This document shows, one piece after another, positions 1 through 8,054 of a DNA stretch of 64,000 bases. The notes beneath the pieces are model-generated. The model was not told where the DNA came from, did no database searches, and saw nothing but the letters and a program-made list of their open reading frames with translations. Source of the DNA: UBA12077 sp963665525 (GTDB lineage: Bacteria > Bacteroidota > Bacteroidia > Bacteroidales > UBA12077); contig OY762280.1 of NCBI GenBank assembly GCA_963665525.1, positions 2,790,001 to 2,854,000 of the forward strand. Direction: 5' to 3'. The translations under genes were made by a program, and so were the position numbers. The stretch's first letter is position 1; each line of letters starts with the position of its first letter.

Positions 1-150
1 TCCATCATTAATTGGCCAATCAAGGTTCTTTGCTAAAACCAATTGTTTATCATCATTTATAACGAAAGCTGTACAAGCTTTTATTTCATATCTACTTAAT
101 AATATAGAAAATATTAGACCTAATACAAATTGTAAATAACTCTTACTCAT
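1..150 (-). CDS. Linear amide C-N hydrolase (choloylglycine/penicillin V acylase type), N-terminal fragment
   Basis: Only the first 50 codons lie in the window; the frame is open to the left edge. The translation begins with a hydrophobic signal-like stretch (residues 5-19), followed by a cysteine at residue 26 in the context KACTAFVIND and then LAKNLDWP. This matches the Ntn-hydrolase choloylglycine hydrolase family, where signal removal or autoprocessing exposes an N-terminal catalytic Cys, and the downstream Asn/Asp-Trp motif lies in the active site. Such enzymes cleave amide bonds, for example in bile salts, penicillin V or acyl-amino acids; the substrate cannot be told from 50 residues. 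The protein is probably exported. The ATG at 148-150 is the only plausible start. Family assignment is fairly sure, specificity unknown. Confidence 0.7.
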   Translation of the reverse strand, partial: MSKSYLQFVLGLIFSILLSRYEIKACTAFVINDDKQLVLAKNLDWPINDG

Positions 151-224
151 TTATATGAAATTAAATATAAAATTCAGTCGAAGTTAACAAAGAAAATAGA
201 GTAGTCAAAAGAAAATTTCAAAAG

Positions 225-788
225 TTATCTATTGTTAAATGCACTCATCGTATGAGCAACACCAACTGTTCCAAAACTTTTAATCATTTCAATTGCCAAT
301 TCGATTCTTTCAGGAAGTTGTTCTTTTTCATCATCCTCCCAAGGACTTAAAACATAATGAGCCTGAGCTCCTTTGGGATAATCGTTTCCTATTCCAAATC
401 GCAAACGAGTGTAATTTTGGTGACCAATAGCCAAATTAATATCCTTTAATCCATTATGTCCTGCATCGGCACCTTTGGCACGCATTCGTAAAGAACCAAA
501 AGGAAGAGCAACATCATCGACCAATACCAAAAGCTTATCGGGTGACAATTTTTCTTTTTGCAACCAAAAATTAACAGCCTTACCACTTAAGTTCATATAA
601 GTTGTAGGCTTGATAAGCACAAGTGTTCTTCCTTTGAATTTATATTCAGCACGATAGGCATATCGTCTGTCTTGAAAAGAAATATTGGATGCATTAGCTA
701 ATGCATCCAATATTTTAAATCCAATGTTATGGCGAGTATTTATGTACTCACTACCAATATTTCCTAAACCGACAATAAGGTATTTCAA
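225..788 (-). CDS. pth: Peptidyl-tRNA hydrolase
   Basis: Cytoplasmic hydrolase that releases the peptide from prematurely dropped peptidyl-tRNA so that the tRNA can be recycled. The 187-residue length is typical. The N-terminus reads LIVGLGNIG with Asn10, followed by catalytic His20 in NTRHNIGF. Further on are the conserved VDDVALPFG segment, with the catalytic-dyad Asp, and the GHNGLKD motif, with the substrate-binding Asn. All expected active-site residues are present. It lies 28 bases downstream of rplY on the same strand, and prs-rplY-pth is a common Bacteroidota gene order, so co-transcription is likely. The start is unambiguous because the conserved core begins at residue 3. Confidence 0.97.
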   Translation of the reverse strand: MKYLIVGLGNIGSEYINTRHNIGFKILDALANASNISFQDRRYAYRAEYKFKGRTLVLIKPTTYMNLSGKAVNFWLQKEKLSPDKLLVLVDDVALPFGSLRMRAKGADAGHNGLKDINLAIGHQNYTRLRFGIGNDYPKGAQAHYVLSPWEDDEKEQLPERIELAIEMIKSFGTVGVAHTMSAFNNR

Positions 789-816
789 ATTATCTGTTTA
801 ATTTATTTCTAAATAA

Positions 817-1464
817 TTATTCAGCTGATTCTTCAGCAGCAGGAGCGTCTCCACCTTCTGCAGGAGCTTCACCTTCTTCACCTTCTTCACCTTCTTCTTC
901 AGTTCCAGCAGCAAGAGCAGCAGCACGAGCCATTTTAACAAGAACAACAACTGCATTTCCTGGTTCCATAAATTCTAATCCTTCGATGCTTAAATCTTGG
1001 ATTTTAATTGATTTGCCAATAGCTAATTTGCTAATATCAACTTTAATTTCATCAGGCAATTCATTAGGTAAAGCTTTTACTTTAACCTTTCTCATTTTCT
1101 GTACTAATCTACCTCCATTCAAAACGCCAATAGAATTACCTTCTAATATTACAGGCATCTTAATCCATACTGGTTCTTTTTCATCTATTTGGAAAAAGTC
1201 AACATGTATAATTTTATCAGATACTGGATGATATTGAATATCTCTTAATACAGCTTTGTAGTTTTTACCTTCAACCTCGATATCTACCAAATAAGCATTT
1301 GGTGTATATACTAATTCTTTAAAAGAATTTTCATGAGTATAAAAATGTATATTATCACCATTTCCATACAAAACACAAGGAACTTGACCTTGTTTTCTTA
1401 AAGTTTTAGAATTTGATTTCCCTACAGCTTCTCTTAAGCTACCTTTTAATTCTACTGTTTTCAT
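817..1464 (-). CDS. rplY: 50S ribosomal protein L25, CTC/TL5 form
   Basis: Ribosomal protein that binds 5S rRNA. At 215 residues it is the long CTC (general stress protein) form: an N-terminal L25 domain (about 1-90, VLYGNGDN is recognisable), a C-terminal beta domain (about 91-180) and a strongly acidic tail from about residue 186, made of Glu, Gly, Ala and Pro. The tail is encoded partly by three perfect copies of a 9-base unit (868-894). Long acidic tails are common in Bacteroidota L25, so the repeat is probably benign. It is followed by pth and preceded by a 113-base gap containing a TAnnTTTG promoter element. Confidence 0.95.
   Translation of the reverse strand: MKTVELKGSLREAVGKSNSKTLRKQGQVPCVLYGNGDNIHFYTHENSFKELVYTPNAYLVDIEVEGKNYKAVLRDIQYHPVSDKIIHVDFFQIDEKEPVWIKMPVILEGNSIGVLNGGRLVQKMRKVKVKALPNELPDEIKVDISKLAIGKSIKIQDLSIEGLEFMEPGNAVVVLVKMARAAALAAGTEEEGEEGEEGEAPAEGGDAPAAEESAE
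868..894. repeat. Three tandem copies of a 9-bp unit inside rplY
   Basis: TTCACCTTC occurs three times without a mismatch, followed by TTCTTC. In the coding strand this gives repeated Gly-Glu-Glu triplets in the acidic tail. The unit is a multiple of three, so gain or loss of a copy by replication slippage would keep the reading frame. Confidence 0.8.
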
Positions 1465-1565
1465 TTCATTTTTATTTACGTGCTACTCAGAATAATACTA
1501 AAAATCAAAAAAGCTTCTTATTCCCCATCACACTTTTATACAATATGCTTTTAATTTTTGGAGTG

Positions 1566-1573
1566 CAAATATA
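1566..1573 (-). promoter_or_regulatory. Putative -7 promoter element for rplY-pth
   Basis: Read on the minus strand this is TATATTTG, a perfect match to the Bacteroidota -7 consensus TAnnTTTG. It lies between the end of prs and the start of rplY and would give a leader of about 95 bases. No clear -33 TTTG is seen at the usual 19-base spacing, so the call rests on one box. Confidence 0.35.
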
Positions 1574-1577
1574 TAAA

Positions 1578-2516
1578 TTAAACTATAAAATTAGAACTTA
1601 TCGACTGATAATTATATACTTTATTAATTACATCAGCAAAGACACCTGCAATTGACAGGACTTTTATTTTATCAGATATAGGTTTAATAGGTAATGAATC
1701 AGTAACAACTACCTCAGTAATCTTCGATTCATTGATTCTTTCATAAGCAGGTCCTGATAATACAGCATGAGTGACAAAAGCTCTTACGCTTAAAGCTCCT
1801 TTATCCATCATCATATCGGCAGCTTTTGTAATAGTACCAGCTGTATCAATCATATCATCGAGAATAATTACATTTTTCCCCTCTACATCACCAATAACAG
1901 TCATTTCTCCTACAACATTTGCTTTATCACGAGATTTATGACTAACAACCAACGGTGTTTCAAGAAACTTAGAGTAAGAATTTGCTCTCTTAGCGCCTCC
2001 CATATCAGGAGCTGCCATTACTAAGTTATCCAGATTTAAACTTTTTATATAAGGAACAAAAATAGACGATGCATACAAATGATCAACCGGAACATCAAAA
2101 AATCCCTGAATTTGATCTGCATGTAAATCCATTGTCATGATTCGGTCTACTCCTGCAGCAGTTAATAAGTTTGCAACTAATTTGGCTCCAATTGCCACAC
2201 GAGGTTTATCTTTTCTGTCTTGACGAGCGAAACCAAAATAAGGCATTACTGCAACAACTTTATATGCAGAAGCTCTTTTGGCTGCATCGATCATAAGTAA
2301 TAACTCCATTAGATTATCTGATGGAGGAAAAGTAGATTGAATTATAAAAACATATGCTCCTCGCACAGTTTCTTCAAAAGAAGTTGTAAATTCTCCATCA
2401 CTAAATTCTGTAAATGATGTATTTCCTAATTCAACACCGTATTCTTTTGCTATCTTTTCGGCAATATAGCGAGATTTTGTTCCTGAAAAAATTTTGATTG
2501 GAGCTTGCGTACTCAT
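1578..2516 (-). CDS. prs: Ribose-phosphate pyrophosphokinase
   Basis: Makes PRPP from ribose 5-phosphate and ATP, feeding purine, pyrimidine, histidine, tryptophan and NAD synthesis in the cytoplasm. At 312 residues it has the normal class I length. Visible signatures are FSDGEF near residue 40, the MDLHADQIQGFF segment, and the PRPP-binding loop VIILDDMIDTAGT, in which the two Asp and the Thr contact the ribose phosphate. There are no gaps or substitutions in these motifs. It is followed after 113 bases by rplY. A promoter -7 box is seen 46 bases upstream of the ATG. Identification is secure. Confidence 0.97.
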   Translation of the reverse strand: MSTQAPIKIFSGTKSRYIAEKIAKEYGVELGNTSFTEFSDGEFTTSFEETVRGAYVFIIQSTFPPSDNLMELLLMIDAAKRASAYKVVAVMPYFGFARQDRKDKPRVAIGAKLVANLLTAAGVDRIMTMDLHADQIQGFFDVPVDHLYASSIFVPYIKSLNLDNLVMAAPDMGGAKRANSYSKFLETPLVVSHKSRDKANVVGEMTVIGDVEGKNVIILDDMIDTAGTITKAADMMMDKGALSVRAFVTHAVLSGPAYERINESKITEVVVTDSLPIKPISDKIKVLSIAGVFADVINKVYNYQSISSNFIV

Positions 2517-2561
2517 TTTTAGTAGTTTTCGATTATTTTTTGGTTCAATTAATTAGATGTG

Positions 2562-2569
2562 CAAAGTTA
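2562..2569 (-). promoter_or_regulatory. Putative -7 promoter element for prs
   Basis: Minus-strand TAACTTTG matches TAnnTTTG. It is placed so that transcription would start near 2555, giving a leader of about 40 bases before the prs ATG. No good -33 box is visible. Confidence 0.4.
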
Positions 2570-2620
2570 AAAATATCATTCTATTTTTAATCACTAAAAC
2601 AGGAAATTATACTGGCAATT

Positions 2621-3223
2621 TTATATTTTAACCGATTTATTAATTCTATCAATGTAATTGAGTAGTTCTAATCTACCTAACTTTTGTTCCGAAGAAGTAA
2701 TAAAGATATCAGGGAGAGCTTCCCACTCTTTAAGCATTTCTTTTTTATAATTCAATATATTCTTATTAACGGCTGAACTAGATAGTTTATCGGCTTTTGT
2801 AAATACCATAGCAAAAGGAATCTGATTTTCGCCTAGCCAACGCATAAAACCCAAATCATTTTTTTGTGGAGTATGTCTAGAATCCAGCAAAACAAAAATA
2901 CACATTAGGTTTTCCCTGTTTAGGGCATAATCATTAATGAGTTTATTAAAATCCTTTCGCATAGATTTTGAGACTTTTGCAAAACCATAACCCGGCAAAT
3001 CTATTAGCGACCAATCATTATTTATTATAAACTGATTTATTAACTGAGTTTTACCAGGACTCTGTGATGTTTTTGCCAACTTTTTTCGTTCCATCAGCAT
3101 GTTGATCAAAGATGATTTACCAACATTTGATCTCCCAACAAAGGCATATTCCGGCATTTGATCTTTCGGGCAATCCTTATAACTCGTATAACTTGAAACA
3201 AATTCCGCTGATTTAATCTCCAT
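2621..3223 (-). CDS. engB: Ribosome biogenesis GTP-binding protein EngB/YsxC
   Basis: Essential small GTPase of the TrmE-Era-EngA-EngB superfamily that acts in assembly of the large ribosomal subunit. In 200 residues all the G motifs are visible: G1 GRSNVGKS at 30-37, a switch I region with the conserved SQSPGKTQ, G3 DLPGYG, G4 TKADK and G5 TSS. The length is normal. It starts 6 bases after the end of the upstream LysE-type gene, so the two probably share a transcript. Nothing unusual is seen. Confidence 0.96.
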   Translation of the reverse strand: MEIKSAEFVSSYTSYKDCPKDQMPEYAFVGRSNVGKSSLINMLMERKKLAKTSQSPGKTQLINQFIINNDWSLIDLPGYGFAKVSKSMRKDFNKLINDYALNRENLMCIFVLLDSRHTPQKNDLGFMRWLGENQIPFAMVFTKADKLSSSAVNKNILNYKKEMLKEWEALPDIFITSSEQKLGRLELLNYIDRINKSVKI

Positions 3224-3229
3224 TTTTTC

Positions 3230-3856
3230 TTATTTAAAAAATACTGAAAACATAGCAGCAACACCAAATACAATAATTAACAAACCTGCTATTTTATTAA
3301 TCCACCATAATTGTTTTAATCTAAATCGTTTTCTAAACAGATCAACAAAAAAGGTAAGTAATCCCCACCATATCATCGCTCCTCCAAAAACGCCAGCAAC
3401 AACAAAAGAAGAGCTTAGTGTACTATCTTTACTTGAAACTATACCAATACCAGCAAAAGCAGCAACAAAAAGAAAAACTGCTAATGGATTTGATAAGGTT
3501 AAAAACAATACTGAAAAGTAATCTTCAATTAATTTATTCTTTTTCCTTCGATGACGTCTAATTTGCTTAATTGGGTTTGTATTAAATATTTTGGCTCCCA
3601 GAAATACTAAAATTCCTCCGCCAATAAGCTGAATATAAAAATGTTGCTCTTCAATAAAATTTATAATATAGGTTAATCCTAAAGCAGCAACTAAAGCAAA
3701 GAATGAGTCTACTGTAGCTGCTCCCATCCCGGAAACAACGCCATGTATTCTTCCTTTATTAATTGTTCTTTGAATACATAATACCCCAACCGGGCCTAAT
3801 GGAATTGAAGCCAAAAATCCAACAATAAGTCCTTTTATTATAAATTCTACTCCCAC
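3230..3856 (-). CDS. LysE/RhtB family amino-acid exporter
   Basis: Integral membrane protein of 208 residues with about six hydrophobic segments. The N-terminal family signature is clear: LASIPLGPVGVLCIQRT, where the Pro-Gly-Pro is characteristic of LysE-type carriers. The second segment, GMGAATVDSFFALVA, also fits. A basic cytoplasmic loop (RRHRRKKNK) sits after the third helix. The family exports amino acids such as lysine, threonine or homoserine lactones; substrate cannot be inferred here. It lies directly upstream of engB with a 6-base gap and starts just after the aldehyde dehydrogenase ends, so all three may form one operon. Confidence 0.88.
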   Translation of the reverse strand: MGVEFIIKGLIVGFLASIPLGPVGVLCIQRTINKGRIHGVVSGMGAATVDSFFALVAALGLTYIINFIEEQHFYIQLIGGGILVFLGAKIFNTNPIKQIRRHRRKKNKLIEDYFSVLFLTLSNPLAVFLFVAAFAGIGIVSSKDSTLSSSFVVAGVFGGAMIWWGLLTFFVDLFRKRFRLKQLWWINKIAGLLIIVFGVAAMFSVFFK

Positions 3857-3877
3857 AATCTCTTTATCAAATGCTTT

Positions 3878-5302
3878 CTAGTAATTTGTATTTTTAACTA
3901 AGAGTTTAGGTTCCATCATTTCAAAGATAGAATACTTTACTCCTTCTCTACCAAAACCTGAGTTTTTTATTCCTCCATAAGGCATATGGTCAACTCTAAA
4001 GGTTGGCACATCATTAATAACAACGCCACCTACTTCAAGTTCATTGAATGCCTGATTCATTTCTTTAATTCCATTTGTAAATACTCCTGCTTGTAATCCA
4101 TACTCAGAATTATTTACATCTTGAATCGCTTCGTTAAAATTAGTATATTTTTCAATAGTTACAACAGGCCCAAATATTTCTAAGGCACAAACCTTCATTT
4201 CTGTTTTAGTATTTGTTATGATTGTAGGCTCAAAATAAGTGCCTTTTCTTTTCCCTCCAAATAATATTTTAGCTCCTTCTTTTTCAGCTTCATTCACCCA
4301 TTCCTCAACACGTATTGCATTTTCTTCATCAATCATTACTGAAATATCTGTGGTAGGATCTTCAGGAGAACCAAACTTTAATTTTTTAGTTTCTTCAATA
4401 AATTTATTTACAAATTCATCAAAAATATTTTCTTGTACATAAATTCTTTGCACATGAATACAAACTTGACCCGAATATGCAAATCCACCTACCAAACATT
4501 TTTTTACAGCAAGATCAACATCTGCCATATCAGAAACAATAACTCCGGCATTACCACCCAGCTCCAAAGCTACTTTCTTTTTACCTGCATTTGATTTCAT
4601 TTTCCAACCTACAACAGGTGATCCGGTAAACGATAACATATGAATTCTATCGTCGGTTACTAATTGATTTCCCGCTTCTCTATCCATAGGTAATACCGAA
4701 AAACCGCCTTTTGGCAATTCTGTTTCATCAATTATTTTAGCCAGTTCTAAAACGGATAATGGTGTTGATCTGGCAGGCTTCAGAATGATCGGATTCCCTG
4801 ATGCAATTGCCGGAGCAATTTTATGTACGGCAAGATTTAGTGGAAAATTAAAAGGAGCTATTCCTGCAATTAATCCAACAGGAAAATATTTAACCAAGCC
4901 TTCTTTATTTTCTCCTGAAGGAGTCCAGTCAACTGAAAAATATTCTTTAGGTAATCTTTTTGATTCTTCAGCAGCAACAATAAAAACCTGTATAGCACGA
5001 TCAATTTCACCTAAGGCATATTTTAAAGGTTTGCCTGCTTCTTTTGCTAATACTAATGCTAGTTCTTCTTTTTTGTGACTTAGCTTCTTAGCAATTTCAT
5101 TTAATATTTCATATTTTTTATAAGAAGGTAAATCGCGCATTGAAGCTTTTTCTTGTTCCGCTTTTTTTATTGCTTTCTCAAGTTCTTTGCTTCCTGCCAA
5201 GTATGTTTCTCCAACCAGAGAATCATCATATGGATTTTTAACAACAAGCTTTTCATTTGTTGTAATAAATTCACCTGCTATATATAATTTATAATCAGTC
5301 AT
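3878..5302 (-). CDS. NAD(P)-dependent aldehyde dehydrogenase
   Basis: ALDH-superfamily enzyme of 474 residues that oxidises an aldehyde to the acid. The catalytic residues are intact: nucleophile Cys281 in GQVCIHVQ, general base Glu247 in ALELGGNAG, and oxyanion Asn152 in PFNFPLN. The cofactor-binding segment ILKPARSTP and the FTGSPVVG turn are also present. The overall sequence resembles lactaldehyde or non-phosphorylating glyceraldehyde-3-phosphate dehydrogenase-like members, but the substrate is not decidable. It is the first gene of the leftward group ending with engB and is divergent from an EamA transporter, with 149 bases between them. Confidence 0.9.
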   Translation of the reverse strand: MTDYKLYIAGEFITTNEKLVVKNPYDDSLVGETYLAGSKELEKAIKKAEQEKASMRDLPSYKKYEILNEIAKKLSHKKEELALVLAKEAGKPLKYALGEIDRAIQVFIVAAEESKRLPKEYFSVDWTPSGENKEGLVKYFPVGLIAGIAPFNFPLNLAVHKIAPAIASGNPIILKPARSTPLSVLELAKIIDETELPKGGFSVLPMDREAGNQLVTDDRIHMLSFTGSPVVGWKMKSNAGKKKVALELGGNAGVIVSDMADVDLAVKKCLVGGFAYSGQVCIHVQRIYVQENIFDEFVNKFIEETKKLKFGSPEDPTTDISVMIDEENAIRVEEWVNEAEKEGAKILFGGKRKGTYFEPTIITNTKTEMKVCALEIFGPVVTIEKYTNFNEAIQDVNNSEYGLQAGVFTNGIKEMNQAFNELEVGGVVINDVPTFRVDHMPYGGIKNSGFGREGVKYSIFEMMEPKLLVKNTNY

Positions 5303-5327
5303 AAGCCTTCTTTATAAAAAATAAAGG

Positions 5328-5335
5328 CAAAATTA
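5328..5335 (-). promoter_or_regulatory. Putative -7 promoter element for the aldehyde dehydrogenase
   Basis: Minus-strand TAATTTTG fits TAnnTTTG and would start transcription about 20 bases before the ATG at 5302. It lies in the 149-base divergent region shared with the EamA gene. No -33 box is recognised. Confidence 0.3.
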
Positions 5336-5451
5336 GTTTTTTTAAAACAGAATACCATAGTTAATATCTACACTATTTGCAAAAACATAAAACATCTAGG
5401 AGAAATAATTGTTAATATAAGTTCTATCTTTATGCATTAATATTATTATCG

Positions 5452-6348
5452 ATGATTAAAATAAATTTAAATCATAAAACCTGGCAATGGATAACCCTGT
5501 TATTTTTATCATTTATTTGGGGTAGCAGTTTTATCTTAATGAAAAAAGGATTACGATCGTATTCTCATGATCAGGTTGCTGCTTTTAGAATTTTCATCTC
5601 ATTTATTACTTTTTTACCTTTCGGAATTAAGTATTTAAAAAAGATTACCAAAGAGAATGTTATAGCTTTAATCGTGGTCGGTTTAATAGGATCTACTATC
5701 CCTGCATTCTTATTCACAAAAGCACAAACACAAGTAGATAGTGGATTTGCCGGCATCCTAAATTCTGCCACTCCTTTATTTACATTAATTATTGGATTGC
5801 TTTTCTATAAAAGCACAGCTAAATTAATTAATGCTATTGGTATATTCTTAGGATTATCAGGAGCATTAGGATTAATTTTCTATTCTTCTAATGGAGGTAA
5901 TCTTTTTGACAATATTAATTACTATGGATTATTTATTGTTGTTGCAACCATATGTTATGGAGTAAATGTAAATCATGTAAAATATAAAATTAAAGATCTA
6001 AACGGTTTAGAATTAACATCATTAGCATTTATGTTTGTTGGTCCATTTGCAGGGATTTATTTACTATTTACAGATTTTTCTCTCGCATTGTCAACTCCCG
6101 ATTATCTTCTAAATCTTGGATATATTGCGATACTAGCAATAATTGGAACTGTTTTAGCTCTGGTTATATTTAATACTTTAATACAGCACACTTCAGCTCT
6201 TTTCGGATCTTCTGTTACTTATATTATTCCAATATTTGCTATTATGTGGGGCTTATTTGATGGAGAACAATTAAATGCAATACAATTTGTTTGGATTGGA
6301 TTAATCTTTACAGGTATTTATTTAGTGAACAGGCGAAAAAAAGAATGA
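5452..6348 (+). CDS. EamA/DMT-family transporter
   Basis: Ten-helix drug/metabolite transporter of 298 residues built from two EamA repeats. The first helix has the typical FIWGSSFILMKKG signature, and a matching start of the second repeat occurs near residue 155 (IVVATICYGVNV). It ends in a short positively charged cytoplasmic tail. The stop codon overlaps the next start (ATGA at 6345-6348), so translation is coupled to lnt. Members export small metabolites or amino acids; no substrate is suggested by context, since coupling to a lipoprotein acyltransferase has no obvious metabolic reason. Confidence 0.9.
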   Translation: MIKINLNHKTWQWITLLFLSFIWGSSFILMKKGLRSYSHDQVAAFRIFISFITFLPFGIKYLKKITKENVIALIVVGLIGSTIPAFLFTKAQTQVDSGFAGILNSATPLFTLIIGLLFYKSTAKLINAIGIFLGLSGALGLIFYSSNGGNLFDNINYYGLFIVVATICYGVNVNHVKYKIKDLNGLELTSLAFMFVGPFAGIYLLFTDFSLALSTPDYLLNLGYIAILAIIGTVLALVIFNTLIQHTSALFGSSVTYIIPIFAIMWGLFDGEQLNAIQFVWIGLIFTGIYLVNRRKKE

Positions 6349-7961
6349 AAAAGAATACACTTCTTGCGTTTGCAATCTTAAGTGGAATTTTACTTGCTTT
6401 ACCTTGGTACAATAGTTTTTCAGGTATAATATCCTCAATTGCATTTGTTCCTTTATTAATTATTGAAGATTATCTGTATAAAACAAGAAAAACTAACGAT
6501 CGCTTTGGATTATACAAATATTCAATCCTTTCTTTTTTTATATGGAATATTATAGCCTCATACTGGATTATATACTCAGACTTTTTAGCTACAACTGTTG
6601 TTATTTGCACTAACACCATTGCAATGACCTTAGTTTTTGGTCTTTTTCATATCACTAAAAGAAAGTTCGGTAATAAAATTGGAAATTTTTCTTTAATAGT
6701 TTATTGGATTAGTTTCGAGTATATATTCTTACATGCTCATTTAACTTGGCCTTGGTTAAACCTAGGGAATGCGTTTACGGGAGATATAAAACTAATTCAG
6801 TGGTATGAATACACTGGAACACTGGGTGGCACCTTATGGGTTCTTATATTAAACCTTGCTTTTTTTAAAACAATTAAATCCTATTTTAAGAATAAAAACC
6901 TAACAGCTTTAACATCAAATACTTTAGTTTTTATTTTATGTTTAATGGGTCCTATTCTAATCTCAAAATATATATTCAAAAACTATAAAGAAACAGGCAA
7001 GAATATAAATATAGCAGTAGTGCAACCTAATGTAGATCCATATCAAGAAAAATATGAGATACCTCAAGTTCAACAACTAAATACCATAATAGATTTAGCT
7101 GATAATATTATTGATCAAAACACAAATTATGTAATAGCTCCCGAAACTGCAATTAGTAATCCAATTTGGGAGAATGATTTAGCAACCGATTCATCTATTC
7201 TAAGAATAAAAGAGCTTTTTGTTAACTATCCTGATTTAACCTTTATTATTGGAGCAAACACTTTTAAAAGAATAGAAAACAATCAGGAAATATCTGCTTG
7301 CACAAAATATAATAATAAAGATAAGTTTCATTATAATGCATATAATGCCGCACTGCAACTTGATACAACAAATCAAATTCCAATTTACTATAAATCTAAA
7401 TTGGTTTCAGGTGTTGAAACAATGCCTTTTTTAAAAACATTTGGATTCTTAGAAAAAATCTTTTTTGATTTTGGTGGTATTACTGGAAGTATATGCTCAC
7501 AAAAAGAACGAAGTGTTTTTTATAACTCCAAACTTAATATTTCTATTGCTCCTGTCATATGCTATGAATCTGCATTTGGTGAGCATGTTAGTGATTTTAT
7601 AAAAAAAGATGCCGATCTGATTTTTATTTTAACGAATGATGGTTGGTGGGGCAATTCTCCAGGTTATAAACAGCATTTTCGTTTATCACAATTGAGAGCT
7701 ATAGAAACAAGACGAAGCATTGCCCGGTGTGCTAACACAGGCATTTCTGCATTTATTAATCAACGCGGAGAAATAATTAAAAAAACTAAATATTGGATTA
7801 AAGATGCCATTAATAATACTTTACATACAAATACAGAAATTACCTTTTATGTAAAATATGGAGATTATATTGGACGACTTTCCATATTTATAGCAATATT
7901 ACTAATACTTTACACGTTCGTTCAGTATCAATTAAATCCCGATCAAAAAATTAATAAATAA
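6345..7961 (+). CDS. lnt: Apolipoprotein N-acyltransferase
   Basis: Inner-membrane enzyme that adds the third acyl chain to the N-terminal Cys of lipoproteins, using phospholipid as donor. I chose the ATG overlapping the previous stop, giving 538 residues; a TTG 54 bases upstream would put a non-family extension inside the previous gene. Several N-terminal membrane helices are followed by a periplasmic nitrilase-type domain (about 220-500) and a last helix. The triad is complete: Glu267 in VIAPETAIS, Lys350 in YYKSKLV, Cys406 in PVICYES. The window encodes several lipoprotein candidates (DUF4249, DUF885) that it could acylate. Confidence 0.93.
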   Translation: MKKNTLLAFAILSGILLALPWYNSFSGIISSIAFVPLLIIEDYLYKTRKTNDRFGLYKYSILSFFIWNIIASYWIIYSDFLATTVVICTNTIAMTLVFGLFHITKRKFGNKIGNFSLIVYWISFEYIFLHAHLTWPWLNLGNAFTGDIKLIQWYEYTGTLGGTLWVLILNLAFFKTIKSYFKNKNLTALTSNTLVFILCLMGPILISKYIFKNYKETGKNINIAVVQPNVDPYQEKYEIPQVQQLNTIIDLADNIIDQNTNYVIAPETAISNPIWENDLATDSSILRIKELFVNYPDLTFIIGANTFKRIENNQEISACTKYNNKDKFHYNAYNAALQLDTTNQIPIYYKSKLVSGVETMPFLKTFGFLEKIFFDFGGITGSICSQKERSVFYNSKLNISIAPVICYESAFGEHVSDFIKKDADLIFILTNDGWWGNSPGYKQHFRLSQLRAIETRRSIARCANTGISAFINQRGEIIKKTKYWIKDAINNTLHTNTEITFYVKYGDYIGRLSIFIAILLILYTFVQYQLNPDQKINK

Positions 7962-8054
7962 TTAATGTCAATTTTTTATTCTGGCATTAATATTGTAAAC
8001 AAAAGTGCAATTTTATAATTTACAGTAATTTTAATATATCACTGAACTAAAGCA

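Noticed and set aside
1413..1655. An open frame of 80 codons on the plus strand over the rplY start and prs end
   Set aside because: It overlaps two secure genes on the other strand, is rich in Ile/Leu/Asn as expected from AT-rich noise, and has no start context or homology.
7961..7991. A terminator hairpin after lnt (ATTAATGTCA / TGGCATTAAT)
   Set aside because: The stem is AT-rich with one wobble pair, the loop is 11 bases and no T-run follows on the plus strand; kept out as unsupported.
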